From Hericium rajendrae (Eukaryota > Basidiomycota > Agaricomycetes > Russulales > Hericiaceae), in contig CM065881.1 in assembly GCA_033439255.1 (NCBI GenBank), forward strand, positions 3,100,001 through 3,164,000: a DNA stretch of 64,000 nucleotides, read 5' to 3'. Shown one piece after another: positions 1-11,320 of the stretch (within the stretch, counting starts at the first letter, position 1; each line of letters opens with the position of its first letter). The notes under the pieces are model-generated. The model was not told where the DNA came from and did not search any database. It saw nothing but the letters and a program-made list of their open reading frames with translations. Position numbers and translations under genes: made by a program.

Positions 1-640
1 TGAGTCAGAGACACCGCGAGATGAGAAGCTGGCGGCACTGACGTTATCAGGATTCTCCATGGACTGGTGACCATTCTGCGTAGACATTGATAGAAAGACT
101 GGTCATCCGTCTCAGATTCTCCAACGAAACGCAAGAATTTTTGGATGAAGTTTTCGACATACGAAATGAACGCCCGTCATACTGAATCTGATGAGCCGGC
201 GACGCGAAGATGGGAAGGATTCGGGGATATAGTCGAGAGCGAGATGCATGGAAGCAGAACGCGCTGTGATAACGCGCTCCGTCTCCGGCGCGCGTCGGCC
301 GGACCGTCGAGTCCGCCGCTGCTTATAGGAATTGCTTTTACCTCTTGCCATCATCGTCACCGCGGTCGACTCTGCTTGCAATATACGACTGTACTTATCA
401 GTGTGTTGGCTTTTCTGCAGTCCTGCCCTTGAAAAGGTTACTGTGGTCGTGGCACGCGAAGATCGAGACCAATCTGCGAGAGTAACGGGTCATCATCCTT
501 CCCCCAATACATGCAAGCGGCCCTTCCTTCAGTCACACGTGCGTATATACTTCCGTACTTATCAAGCATTCAGCGCCCTGCAACGATGACGATGTCACTT
601 ATACTATGCTTCGCCCCTCAGGTAGCGCCGCCGAAGCTCA
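1..640. other. Upstream region without a supported gene
   Basis: I see no gene here. Short open frames on both strands have no recognisable sequence, no plausible exon structure and no codon pattern like the genes further on. The right part is presumably the regulatory region of the glutathione S-transferase gene that follows. Confidence 0.5.
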
Positions 641-657
641 TATGAGTCATGCTATAG

Positions 658-663
658 TATAAA
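658..663 (+). promoter_or_regulatory. TATA box of the glutathione S-transferase gene
   Basis: A TATAAA lies 94 nt upstream of the start codon at 757. The stretch between them is pyrimidine-rich, as is common for fungal 5' leaders. The assignment rests on position and sequence only. Confidence 0.5.
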
Positions 664-756
664 TCTGTCACTTTCAGCATCTCCTAAGGACCGTTCATCT
701 CGACCCTGACAGCATCTCACAGTTTCGCTGCCATCACATTATTACCTTCAAACACT

Positions 757-1582
757 ATGTCGCAGCCAATCATCTTTTACGACATTCCAGGCAACGCCTG
801 GTCTGGCCAGACCTGGTCGCCCAACCTTTGGAAAGCCAGGCATGTCTTCCCCTTCACGCACCCCGATGTCCTGATCCTTACGCCCGTGCAGAATCGCATT
901 GAACATTAAAGGTGTCCCATACAAGACGGAGTGGGTCGAGTACCCCGACATCCAGGCCCATTGCGCCAAGTTCGGTGCACCAGCCACCGGTGTGCGCGCC
1001 GGCGCGCCCCTGTACACGCTGCCCATCATCCAGGACCCGTTGACCGGCGCCACCGTTGCCGAGTCATTTGCCATCGCGAAATACCTCGACGCGACGTACC
1101 CCGGGGGCATGACGCTGGTCCCGGAGGGAACCGCCGCGTTCCAGGTGATGTTCGTCGACATCGTGCGCCCGCTGCTGCACGAGCACCTGCTGCCGCTGCA
1201 CCTCGTACGCATCGCGACATCGCTCAACCCACGCAGCGGGGAATACTTCCGCCGCACGCGTGAGGCACTTTTCGGGAAGTCCCTCGAGGAGATCGCGCCT
1301 GCGCCCGTGGCGGAGGCACTGTGGAAGAAGGCGCTCGAAGGCTTCTCGCGCATTCACGGATGGTACAACGCGAACGGAGAAGGCAAGGTCTTTTTCATGG
1401 GGGACGCACTGAGCTGGGCGGACGTGGTGCTTGTCAGTGCGCTCGCGTGGATCAGGGTATTCAATGGGCATGATTCTAAGGAATGGAAGGAGCTTATGGC
1501 TGCAGATGAGGGTCGCTGGGTGCGCTTATGGCAGGCGATGGAGAAGTACGTTTGTGTGGATGGCGGCGTCGCTTTGCCGTGA
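757..1582 (+). CDS. Glutathione S-transferase, fungal GSTFuA/etherase-like
   Basis: The gene has two exons, 757-839 and 892-1582, and encodes 257 aa. It begins MSQPIIFYDI, and the splice joins KAR to IALNIKGVPYKTEWVEYPD, a typical start of the thioredoxin-fold N-terminal GST domain. The glutathione-binding segment follows: TLPIIQDP, then a VAESFAIAKYLD region matching the ES-x-I-x-x-YL signature. The rest is an all-helical C-terminal domain with the late GDALSWADVV motif. Family knowledge: such cytosolic enzymes conjugate glutathione to electrophiles or, in the LigE-like group, cleave aryl ethers; wood-decay fungi have expanded sets. The intron 840-891 starts with GC instead of GT; the reading frame leaves no other choice. 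GST membership is firm, while subclass FuA is inferred from the N-terminus. Confidence 0.88.
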
Positions 1583-2153
1583 AGTGGCTTGAGTTGTTCC
1601 ATGTTTAGTTGTTGACGAATTTGAAGACAGCCTGTACTTTCGGGGACCAATCAATGACTCAAGCTCAAACATCATCATTCAGCGCTGCGGGGACTCCGTG
1701 TATTATCTAGACACTTCCACAGGTACAGCTCCATCGAGGCGCCAAGCATGGCGACGAACTGCTGCTATTACCGTCCTGTGGCACCTTCTCGACGACCAAT
1801 TGCGATCTTGGATGCTTCCGGCACGAAATGACAGACATCTTGATGTGATTACTCCTAGAGACAAGAGAGCAACAGGTTCGTGGCTGTGGTTCCAATCCGA
1901 AGTCGTGCTTAGCACATGGCCAGCAACTGTTTCAGATTGCTCTCTCTTCGAGATAGAGTGCTGATAGAGTTCTCGAGTTCAAATTGCAAAGATCTTGATG
2001 TGACTGCCGGTCGAGTCCATTGATAGGTTCGTGGCTATGATCTTCGTTGGAAGTTCGTCTCGTGCCAAGAAGCTGTTTTTTTCTTGCAATCTTCAAGTTC
2101 ATTGCTCGTTGATGGCATTTACATAAATCAAACATCAAAAGTAACCTGACAAT
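1583..2153. other. Intergenic region, degenerate repeats only
   Basis: No gene is supported. Two weakly similar stretches about 150 bp apart (around 1838-1912 and 1990-2065) share a CTTGATGTGA core and a GGTTCGTGGCT core, so this may be an old local duplication. Stops interrupt every frame. Confidence 0.4.
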
Positions 2154-2319
2154 TAGTCCTACTCAATTTCAGCTTTTCGTAGCTGCTTTTTGACGCTGCT
2201 TTTTGGCCGCTTGGCGTCGCTTAAGCTCGCTAAGGCTCGCTTACCGCTGTCGATTTCAGGCACATTCGAAAAAGCAGCAAGCAAAAAGCAGCGCAAAAAG
2301 CAGTAATTGAGTAGGGCTA
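2154..2319. mobile_element. MITE with TA target duplication
   Basis: This 166-bp non-coding element has inverted ends. The left end reads TAGTCCTACTCAATT and the complement of the right end TAGCCCTACTCAATT, one mismatch in 15. Both arms continue inward as an imperfect inverted repeat built on GCTGCTTTTT motifs. A TA dinucleotide lies at each outer edge, as expected for elements moved by Tc1/mariner-type transposases. No transposase is encoded. The superfamily is inferred from the TA edges only. Confidence 0.65.
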
Positions 2320-2828
2320 TTTATCTACCAACTTTCCTGCAGACTGAGACTATGATCGACCTTGCTCACGACTCCATGCCGTCTTGTCCAGCTCTCGGCG
2401 CCTCCTCATTCGTACGTTTGCAGCTCCCCATTTTTAATTGAAATCAATTTGCTGTAAAAAAAAATCTCAGCATCTTCCGGAGTGATAAATTGCTCGCAGC
2501 GCATCATTGACATCCTTTGGTCCGAAGGAAGAAGTCATCATTCAATTTGATGGGAGAACGACGATCACGCCCTCGAGGAACGCAAAGCAGTGTCGACGCG
2601 TGCTCGCCTCTTCGCGACTCTTGCAGCGCTCTCAGCCTTCTGCACTTCGACATGCAGGCGTCAAAGACATTTGCAAAAATGTCATGCGCACTACTAGCAA
2701 CGCGGTGCAGATGGCTCCCATCAATTGGGAACATCATCAGTCTACGATACCCATCACCAGAATCGTGACAAACAGACTAGGTCTCAGCGTTTGCCCACTG
2801 ACCTTACGCACGACCCAACACTCCCAGG
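2320..2828. other. Intergenic region without a supported gene
   Basis: Short overlapping frames of 77-108 codons exist on both strands around 2504-2833, but they have no recognisable domain, no good start context and no splice structure. The right part is probably promoter of the secreted-protein gene. Confidence 0.4.
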
Positions 2829-2835
2829 TATAAAA
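2829..2835 (+). promoter_or_regulatory. TATA box of the secreted-protein gene
   Basis: TATAAAA lies 141 nt before the start codon at 2970 and is followed by a long C/T-rich leader typical of strongly expressed fungal genes. Confidence 0.5.
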
Positions 2836-2969
2836 GCTGCCTGCCATGGTCGTATAATCCTCAGCACGGTAGACCCGAGCCCAGTTCCCTCCTTCGTCCT
2901 TCTCGCTTTTCTTCTCTCACTTTTCCTGTTCCTTTCCGGCAGTGCCGTTAATCCCCGTTATTAAGTGTC

Positions 2970-4189
2970 ATGCAGTTGTCATTCTTGCTCTACGTCTCCG
3001 TCGCCTTCGCTGGCCTTCTCGTAAAAGCGGCCCCCATCCCAGAGGCGAGTTTCCTCGCATCCTTAGATGTGTCGAGACTGACCGATATACGCTTGAGCAG
3101 GGTACCGATGCCGTTTCGACGCTCCCTGCCTCTGATGTTCCTGCCAGCACTGGCGACCACGACATTGATGATCTGATCAATGCGCTCGAAGCTCGAAAAC
3201 TGAAGCTCGGAGGTCTCGCCGGCGCCATCAGCAAGGTTGCGCCCAAGCCCAAAGCCGCGCCCAAGCCTATAGTCGCACCGAAGCCGAAGGTTGCGCCCAA
3301 GCCCGCTGTGCCTGCAAAGGCTCCCCCGAAGCCGGCGGCTCCTGCAAAGGCGCCCCCGAAGCCGGCTGCCCCAGTGAAGCCCGTGCCCGCCAAATCGACC
3401 CCCGCGAAGACAACCGTACGCTCTCCCCTCTTTTATCTGAAATGAAGAAACTAACCACACACAAACTTTCAGGCATCTAAGACTGCTGCGAGCGCCGCGG
3501 CCACGACGTCCTCTGCGTTCTGCCCTATCTATGCCAAGGCCGACGCGCAGGACATCTCGCAGCGCGACCTCGAGGAGATCTATGCGCGTGCGGGCGAGGA
3601 GTTCTGGTTCCGCTGGGAAGACCCGAGCGTTGCGAAGGGCGGCGCCATCCTGCAGCTCGCGTCGCGCGGCGGTGCTAAAGACTTCGACGACCAGGCCTAC
3701 AAGTGGATTTCCACCAACGCAGCCTCGGTCACCAGGAGTGCGTCGCTCACTGGTTATCTTCGTATTTTGGCTGCATACTGACGAGGCACGCTGTTCACAG
3801 GCAGCTTCGGTAACCGTGTTCCTACGATCTACGTCATGCCCGCTGGCACCGCCAAGTCGCTGCTTGGGAAGGCGCAGAAGTTCGAGACCACGAGCGCGGC
3901 GAAGAAGGCTGCCGACTTTGTGACGAAGGACAACGAGCCGGGCGACCTGGGTATCAATGGCGTTGCCAAGTCTGCGGACGGGACACTCCCTCTTGATCAG
4001 GTCCGCAACAAAGTGATCAGGACGGTCGTCAAAACTTCGGCCAAGGGCAGCCAACAGTATGTCCCAATACTTGTCAAATGCCGGTGTGGATTCTGATGGA
4101 ATCGCAGGTTCGTGACAATCAAGAACGGGAAGGCCAGTAAAACGGCCGCGAAGGCAGACCAGGCCCTCTTGAACAAGATTGGGTGCTGA
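2970..4189 (+). CDS. Secreted Pro/Lys/Ala-rich protein of unknown function
   Basis: I read five exons: 2970-3044, 3101-3415, 3473-3737, 3801-4056 and 4108-4189, giving 330 aa. Residues 1-21 look like a signal peptide (MQLSFLLYVSVAFAGLLVKA). Residues about 75-125 form a basic low-complexity stretch of APKP, PAKAPPKP and PAAP repeats, which may bind polyanions or span the wall. The C-terminal half is a compact, non-repetitive domain with FWFRWED, TIYVMPAG and VTIKNGKA segments that I cannot assign to a family. The first intron (3045-3100) has a GC donor and a CTGAC branch site 24 nt before the AG. The donor of the third intron could instead lie at 3753; I chose 3738 because GTGCGT fits the consensus. 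Function unknown. Confidence 0.75.
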
Positions 4190-4794
4190 TAAGGATGAGC
4201 ATTACTTACGCATCGATTATGCATGGATTTAATTATTTATCTTATTTATCCGCGGCACTACTCACTATCCGCAGACGCGAGTGTTGTACTGAGTGACATA
4301 CTATTGTAGCTCAGCGGGTTAATGAATCTTGCTTTGAACACGACGCACTAGACCGGGGTTCACTCCTTTTGAACAGACCGAGAGTAGTCAACAAGCTTAA
4401 AGGGCGAAGCAGGTATTAGGTAGAGACTGCGAAGACGAGGCGGTTCGCGGCCAAACTTGTCGGGGCTTGTTGCCATTGTGCGGTCTGGATCGATCCCGAC
4501 ATCCCGACATTCCAACGTCACGTGAAACCCGCAAAACCCGCTGCTCCCGACGCGGTACATCCAGTCGCAATCTATCGTCCTTAACAACAGAGACAGTCCT
4601 CACCTCTACCTATATCTATCATCGATCAAGTTTAAAGGCATCATGCGACACAACAGTGATGGCTCGGCGTGGGACGAACAGATCAATGACTTCCGATTCA
4701 ACTGCATGATTTACAACGATTTTCCACGATACAAAAGACAAACGACATTTACAACTACTTCATTCGATTCTGCTTCACATGATCACCCGGTCTG
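4190..4794. other. Convergent intergenic region with a tRNA-like trace
   Basis: This stretch separates two convergent genes and should hold both 3' untranslated regions. Around 4305-4370 there is a stretch resembling a pol III A box (TAGCTCAGCGGGTTA) and, about 50 nt on, a weak B box (GGTTCACTCC). No cloverleaf can be folded with a proper acceptor stem. No gene is supported. Confidence 0.4.
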
Positions 4795-5381
4795 TCACAC
4801 TTGACATCATGGTAAGGCTTCTGACGCAAAGTAGACAAGACATAACACTTACGAGGCTGAATGCGCCAAAGCTGATTCGTACCCTCCCAGGTGCCCCAGA
4901 GCGTCACGGGCGTGCCGGGCTCCGGGTTGCCATGGTCCGACAGATCGATGTTCTGCTTGGTGTCAGGAATGAAGAACCTGGGTACGGCAGTGTGAGCTGA
5001 GGCAACGGCGGGCGCGAGCAAGAGGCGGGCCTACCTGAAGGCGGACTGATCGTTCTGATCACGCCAGATGTCCCACTCCCTCGCGTTATCGCTCGCGATG
5101 ACGCGAGTACCGTCGCCGGGCTCGCCGTCGATGTCCAAGTACTTGCCAGTGGCCGTCGAGCGGACAACCCACTTGCCGCTACCCTGCTGCTCAAAGGTCC
5201 ACTAGAGACGAAGGAGTTAGTCGACGAGTGCAACACTAGAGCAAACACGGACCTGCTGGTTGCCTCCGCCGTGGAAGTTGAATCCGATGATGGACGCGTT
5301 GTCTCCCCCGGAGAGGTCAAGAGCCGTCTCGCTTTTGACGTTGCGAATGGTGTAGGTGCCTCCTGATTGAATGTCTGCCAT
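4795..5381 (-). CDS. Ricin B-type beta-trefoil lectin
   Basis: Four exons on the minus strand (5253-5381, 5035-5201, 4853-4977, 4795-4799) encode 141 aa. The protein starts MADIQSGGTYTIRNVKSETA, then LDLSGGDN, and has repeated QQW and NQLW motifs (WTFEQQGSGKW, KYLDIDGEPGDGTRV, NIDLSDHGN, TNQLWRIQP), the hallmarks of a ricin-B/CBM13 trefoil. There is no signal peptide, as is usual for basidiomycete cytosolic lectins of this size, which bind sugars and may act against nematodes or insects (family knowledge). The last coding exon is only 5 nt, giving the ending IQPL. Without that splice the frame runs on into 25 unrelated residues. A CTTAC branch site supports the intron. The family is firm, the last exon less so. 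Confidence 0.85.
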
Positions 5382-5417
5382 GGTGAATGGAGAGTACGAT
5401 TGAGCTGCGCGGACGAG

Positions 5418-5425
5418 CTTATATA
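5418..5425 (-). promoter_or_regulatory. TATA box of the lectin gene
   Basis: Read on the minus strand this is TATATAAG, 37 nt upstream of the lectin start codon at 5381. The short spacing implies a very short leader. Confidence 0.55.
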
Positions 5426-6249
5426 GGCGCAGGATTCGTCTGACGTCGCGTTTCAAGCGGAACTTGTGGAGTGCCTGTGACGTTCCGTGAAAGGGATCCG
5501 CTTCATCTGGGATGAATTCATCATGGCCCACTATACTGGGCCGAGACAAAGAATACATGACACCAGCGTCAGGCTCTTCCGCCGAGCTGCCAAGGAGGGG
5601 TATCGGAGCTCATCAGTCCCAATTCACGAGCTGTGACGCCAGCTGTACCGTCTAGACAGCGCATTCCCCGCACAGGGTAGGCACGTTTAGCAGGCGGTGT
5701 TAGGTCGTGTTGCAAAGAATGGAATGTTGAAAACGTCATACGAAGGCTCAATGAAGACTTGATCTTCCGCTTGCGTGTCGACAATACATATGTGCCATGG
5801 AGCCTATCATAGAAGGATCGATCGGCCTAGCTTCATCGATGACACCTTCCTCGACGGAATCCTTGCGCCTTTTGTCCGGACAAGTCAGCGATTCATAGTC
5901 AGTAGGAACGCTCAGCTAAATCCACCCGAATCGAAAGCATCAGCGCTTCAGCGCTTTCAGCTTGTAGTCGCCGAAATCCGAACAAGGATCTGGACTCTCC
6001 TATTCGTCTATGTATAACCATGGGACAGAACACAACCTACCGGGTGTTCCTACAGCTGTCAATCGAGATTCGGGGCGGATCTCACAGAGCTTGAACGACC
6101 TTCGTACGCATCGAACCGGAAGGTTGCAGAACGGTGCTTCGGCAGCGCATGTAGTAGTACTGAGCGTTGAATATCAATGAAAACGCCGAGCTCAGATTGA
6201 CTGTGTCCTTAGAAGTGAGCTAGGTGGATATCGTTGTTGCTGTCCATGT
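5426..6249. other. Intergenic region without a supported gene
   Basis: No coding sequence, RNA gene or repeat could be supported. It lies upstream of the lectin gene and downstream of the minus-strand orphan gene. Confidence 0.4.
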
Positions 6250-6912
6250 TTACATACACAACAGTGCGAAAATGCCATCGCTGTCAGTTAGGTGGACGTC
6301 CGGTATCTGGCGACGCCCCGCGAGATATGGGTATACAGCTTCAAAGATGCGCCGAGATACTCCAGGGATCAGACAGTTACGGAACCTGTGCAAATCCCTC
6401 GGCATTTCCTTAGGGAACGTCGATTCGAGCTCCTCTTTGTCATACTCCTCGTCGAGTACGATAATGGTGACAGCTTCGTCTTTCTTCAGGTGGGAGCCGG
6501 TAAGCACGAGATAGTCAAGCTTGACTTGTCTCACGACATCCATCCAATTGCCAATGAGGATATTTTCGTCGTAAGAATTTGCGAAATCGCTCCTCATCTT
6601 GTCCTTATCGATCATGTAGCCTTGTAGCCATTTGATATCGGAGATGGTGGGATACAGGACGTGAGGTATATCTAGTCGAGTCACGCAGTACATGAAGACT
6701 GGAATCAGTCATGCAGGGGATGTGCATAGAGAAAGCCGGCACTCACTGGCAGCAAAGTAAGTGGAAGTGAGGGAGAATGGGCTGCATAGGTCCTTGAGTC
6801 GAGGCGATGAGGCCAAAGCACACCCAACGAGGAGGCAAACTCCCTCCCAGTATGATCGCATCATACAATCAACCGTGAGTTCAAGGTTGGCGCCCATCGC
6901 AATGGAACTCAT
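6250..6912 (-). CDS. Orphan protein with a decayed tandem paralogue
   Basis: Two exons (6747-6912 and 6250-6698) joined by a 48-nt GTGAGT...CCAG intron encode 204 aa. I do not recognise the family. The protein starts MSSIAMGANLELTV, has a hydrophobic stretch EGVCLLVGCALA near residue 30, and then soluble sequence including SDIKWLQGYMIDKDKMRSD and a DEEYDKEELESTFPKEMPRD segment. The same order of motifs can be followed in the adjacent decayed copy at 7061-7680, which supports both the exon junction (YFAA then IFMYCV) and the idea of a real, duplicated, lineage-restricted gene. Whether this copy is still expressed cannot be seen. Confidence 0.55.
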
Positions 6913-7060
6913 CGCAACCGACTAGTTGACGGACCGTTCACATCCTTTATATTTACATAGATTAGATGATGGCTTTCTGTCAAGTGAGAGATACTACGCA
7001 CGCAACCACACTGCAGCCTACGGACTCCGAACTCTCAGCAGGCCCGCATATGTAAACACG

Positions 7061-7680
7061 TCATGAGTCAGAAAAAAAATGACGAGATGGGTGCAGGTCC
7101 TCCAACGGTCCCTTGTGGAAGTTCGCTTCGAGCCAGACTTTGTCCGTACCTGGACCCTGGAGGATTGCGATGACGTCGATGCCTTCTATGTCCTCTTTTT
7201 CCAGGTGTGGACAGCAGGCTGAGTACGCGATAAAAACATCATAGCTAGCTCGGACCCGTAAGAAGATCGCATGAGCATTGTCCATGACAAGTTCCTTCGT
7301 CGGAACCATGCATTTCATCCCGATGTCGCGCTTTATTTATCTTCGTCGAACTAATAGCCCTGTAGCCATATGCGCCCAAGATTGGCATACATGATGCTAT
7401 ATGCTAAGGGATCAACAATCGACTGAAAATGGCGATGTGACGCAATAGAAGCTAGTCAAGGACTAAACTCGAGGAAGACAACACCCAAGGACTCACTTTA
7501 CGAGAGCAGCGATAGCAAGTATACAGCACGCAGAAGAGATCGCGTTGTGTTGAAGCATTTGGTCCACACTGCAGCATCGTGCATGAACCGGAGACTCATG
7601 ATCATAGACCGACGTGTCACCTTTGGGCGTGTCTGATCCACGAGGCCGGCAGGGCTGCTTTCTAAAAATGCTGGTATCAT
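7061..7680 (-). pseudogene. Decayed paralogue of the 6250-6912 gene
   Basis: On the minus strand, pieces matching the neighbouring orphan gene appear in the same order: a hydrophobic segment with a GTGAGT donor near 7500, FYCVTS (matching FMYCVTR), IMYANLGRIWLQGY (matching ISDIKWLQGY), FDEDK (matching MIDKDK), then LEANFHKGPLEDLHPSR (matching LESTFPKEMPRDLHRFR). In-frame stops interrupt the WLQGY-FDEDK part and frames shift between pieces, so the copy is broken. The last 85 codons (7061-7318) remain open. This is an old tandem duplication of a host gene. Confidence 0.55.
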
Positions 7681-7947
7681 CTATGTCATGGTGGAATACG
7701 AATCCAAGATCGTTGTTAATGAAAGTCAGAACGAAGTTGAAGTTAGTCGAGGAGTCGTCGACTGTCGCAAATCACGGCGGGATAACCGGGCCGGGGTTAC
7801 CCTTGCGTCATTATCTCGAGGCCTCACTCGAGACTCCTCACCATCGTGAGCTCAACTGGCTCACAAATTTGTAGGCTTCAATAATCTGCTGTACAGCATT
7901 CAGAGTGAGCAGGACGTGGACGCGTCGTGCACCATAAAACGCGAAGA

Positions 7948-10900
7948 ATGGGTCACCTCATCACATTAGCGACGTACGTCTCTCATCGATCTCTTCTTGT
8001 CAGGAGGCCCAATTTACTGTTCCACACAGATGGTAGGAGACGTGCAATTGACATCCGAGTGTGTTGTAACCATGTACATCTTGCAGTTCTCTGAACCAGT
8101 GGGCTATGGACTTCGAGGTGTGTGTGGAATCCGAGGTGGGTTATGCTGCTCAACGTCGATGTAGGGAAATCTCAGTCGGATATTGGCCAGCATTGCCACT
8201 GCCAAGGAGCGTGGTGCTACACTGCGTGTGGGACCTGAACTAGAGATTCCGTGAGCACAGGAGGTCAGGTATGCGGTAAATTGACTTACACTCAGCCTGC
8301 AGCGGTTATGGTTGTCTCGATCACTTTTTGGAAGGTGAGTCCTGCTTTGCGCGCTCATTTCAGCTTTGATGTACTATTTTATGTTAGGCGATACCATCCT
8401 GCACTCTTGGGAGGTGTTAGCCAAGATACTGGTGTCAGATGTTGTTACTGACATCGTCTGCGATATCGGAATGTTGGTACATATCACCTCCTGCAATCCC
8501 ATAGCTAATGGAACTATCACAGGCCTGTGATCCACAAGAACGTGAACTATAACTGCCGTGTCATTATTCACAACAAGAAAATTCTCCTCATTCGCCCGAA
8601 GATGTGGTTGGCTAACGATGGCAACTATCGCGAGATGAGATACTTTACGCCGTGGCAGAAATTCCGCGAGTGCGAGGATCATTACCTCCCTCGGATCATC
8701 CAAGCCGTTACCGGACAAGTACATCTTTTCACAGAACTAAGCGGCTATACAGGATCTTACGTTACTTGTAGACAAAGGTCCCGTTGGGCGGTGCTGTTAT
8801 CAGCACTTTGGATACGGTCATCGGCATCGAGCTCTGCGAAGAGCTCTTCACTCCGTCAAGGTGTGTATTCATAGAAAAGAAGGAATGCTTTGTGCTGACA
8901 TATTCCAGCCCCCATATCCAGATGGGCCTTGATGGCGTGGAGATTTTCACTAATTCGAGTGGCAGTCACCACGAGCTGCGAAAGCTGTTCACTCGTGTCG
9001 ATCTTATCAAGGAGGCCACTCAGAAAGTGGGCAGCCACAGCCATAGTACGCACTTCCACTCACAGTCCACTTTCTTTGCATCCAGGTCGGAGGCGTATAT
9101 CTCTATGCAAATCAGCAAGGCTGTGATGGCGACCGTCTCTACTACGACGGCTGCGCCATGATAGCCATAAACGGGCGCGTCGTCGCCCAAGGCTCGCAGT
9201 TCTCGCTCAACGATGTCGAGGTCGTGACGGCTACGATCGACATCGAGGATGTGCGCGCACACCGCACCAAGGCCAGCCGAAACATGCAGGCGTCCCAGAG
9301 CGAGAGGTACACGCGCATAGATGCACCGGTCGCGCTCTCGTCGGGAAAGTTCAATGAAATCGCGGAGTTCAACAAGGCTACGCCGTTGGACGTGAGGTAT
9401 CACATCCCCGAGGAGGAGATCGCGTAGGAAATCTCTGGCTTGTATGAATTGCGATAGATCGCTGACTGTCTTGGCCGTTTAGGCTCGGGCCAGCCTGCTG
9501 GCTCTGGGATTACCTCCGTCGGTCACGTACGCAGGGATACTTCCTTCCGCTGAGCGGTGGTATCGACAGCTGCGCAACATCCATGATTGTCTATTCGATG
9601 TGTCGTCTTGTCGCCGAAGCTGCTAACAGAGCCGGTCAGTCTAGACCTTCCTGCTTTCCCCGCTCACCACCTCACATTGAAGATTGAAGATAAGCAAGTT
9701 ATCGCGGATGCGCGCCGTATTGTCGGCGAGCCCGATGACTCGGGGTACATACCGTCCGACGCCCGTGAATTTTGCGGGCGGATTTTTCACACGTGCTACA
9801 TGGGCACGGAGAACTCGAGTGCAGAAACTAGACAGAGAGCGAAAGATCTCGGCCAGGCAATCGGCAGGTCAGACCCGTCACTTCCTGAGATGTCTGCGTC
9901 CCACTTCTAACCATGCATTACAGTTACCATGTCGATATGAACATGGACTCCATCGTAACCTCCATCCATAACGTGTTTGCGTTCGTCACGGGAGTCAAGC
10001 CCCGTTTCCGCGCGCATGGCGGCTCGGACGCTGAGAATCTAGCGTTGCAGAACATCCAGGCCCGCTTGCGGATGTTGCTGGCGTACATGTTTGCGCAGCT
10101 GTTGCCCTGGGTCAGAGGTAGAGTCGGTGGGCTTCTCGTTCTGGGTAGCGCAAATGTTGATGAGAGGTTCGTCACTTTCGTCGTTCCTCGGCCATTTTTC
10201 ATGAATGAGGGATTGTATAGCTTGAGAGGCTACTTGACCAAGTATGATTGCTCTTCAGGTGAGTCGTTTCCTGACTGTGGATATGATGCAGGATTTACGC
10301 GGGTTTGATTTAGCGGACATCAATCCTATCGGCGCCATCAGTAAGACGGACTTGAAAAAGTTCATAGCCTATGCTCAAGACGCCTTCGACCTACCCATCC
10401 TCGCGAGGTAAGTTCCATCGACAGCTTGATATTCCCAGCCTCAACTCTACCTCTCGCCCAGCTTCCTCAGCGCCACCCCAACCGCAGAACTCGAGCCCAT
10501 CAGCGAGACATATGTCCAGGCCGATGAGGTACGTCACATTCTGCAATCCCGAAAAATGAGCTGAGGCTCATTCGCGCCAGGCGGACATGGGCATGACGTA
10601 CGACGAGCTCTCGATCTTCGGCCGCCTCCGCAAAGTGGAGAAATGCGGGCCCTACAGTATGTTCACGAAGTTGATCCACGAGTGGGGCTCGTTCCTCTCG
10701 CCTACTCAGGTGAGATGCAGTCCGTCGCGAGCTCAGGACCGTCTATTGACTTGTGGGTCGTCAGATTGCTGAGAAAGTCAAGCACTTCTACTTCGAGTAT
10801 GCTCGGAACCGGCACAAGATGACGACGTTGACGCCCTCCTACCACGCGGTGAGTTCATCAATGTACATTTATTGTTGAAGATATCCATACAATCTCGTTT

Positions 10901-11106
10901 ATCCTTCCAGGAGTCTTATAGCCCAGACGACAATCGTAGGTCTTCTGCTGAATAAGATTGACTTCAACTAACAGTATGTTGCAGGCTTTGATCTTAGACC
11001 TTTCCTCTATCCTTCTCGATTCCCCTGGCAATTCAGGAAGATCGACGATGTGGCAGCTGCTCTCCCAGACAGATCTACAAAGGACGGGAAAGCGAAGACC
11101 GACTGA
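7948..11106 (+). CDS. QNS1: Glutamine-dependent NAD+ synthetase
   Basis: Nineteen exons encode 710 aa: 7948-7973, 8087-8117, 8165-8250, 8303-8334, 8388-8472, 8523-8718, 8772-8860, 8909-9026, 9086-9423, 9483-9634, 9690-9867, 9924-10166, 10221-10258, 10314-10407, 10462-10528, 10581-10709, 10765-10848, 10911-10935, 10985-11106. The N-terminal half is a nitrilase-fold glutaminase with its triad visible: Glu in PELEIPGYGC, Lys in [14 protein letters not shown], Cys in LCEELFTP. The C-terminal half is the ATP-pyrophosphatase synthetase with the P-loop LSGGIDS, then YHVDMNM, GSANVDE and TKYDCSSADINPIG. It amidates nicotinic acid adenine dinucleotide with ammonia channelled from glutamine, the last step of NAD+ synthesis. 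Length and motifs match eukaryotic QNS1. The first intron (7974-8086, 113 nt) is the least certain junction. Confidence 0.95.
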
Positions 11107-11320
11107 AAACCGAGAACAGAGGACCAATGAAAGAAGCTACAACACGAATGTAGACTTATTGTATACTTAGAATTCTGAAAGCAAGTAACTCGATTCTCTA
11201 TATTAAAGTTGAACGCGAAGTATGACAGAACTATATCCGCGAGATACACACAAATACAGGTAAGTCCGAAATAAGTTAGAGTCATGCAGGATGTACAGCG
11301 TGCACGGGTCTGGGGGAGGA

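Noticed and set aside
1698-2140. Possible remnant of a second ricin-B lectin
   Set aside because: Segments such as RHLDV and GSWLWFQSE recall the trefoil repeat, but spacing and frames do not fit and stops interrupt. Too weak to call.
4305-4375. tRNA gene
   Set aside because: A and B box resemblance only; acceptor and anticodon stems do not pair.
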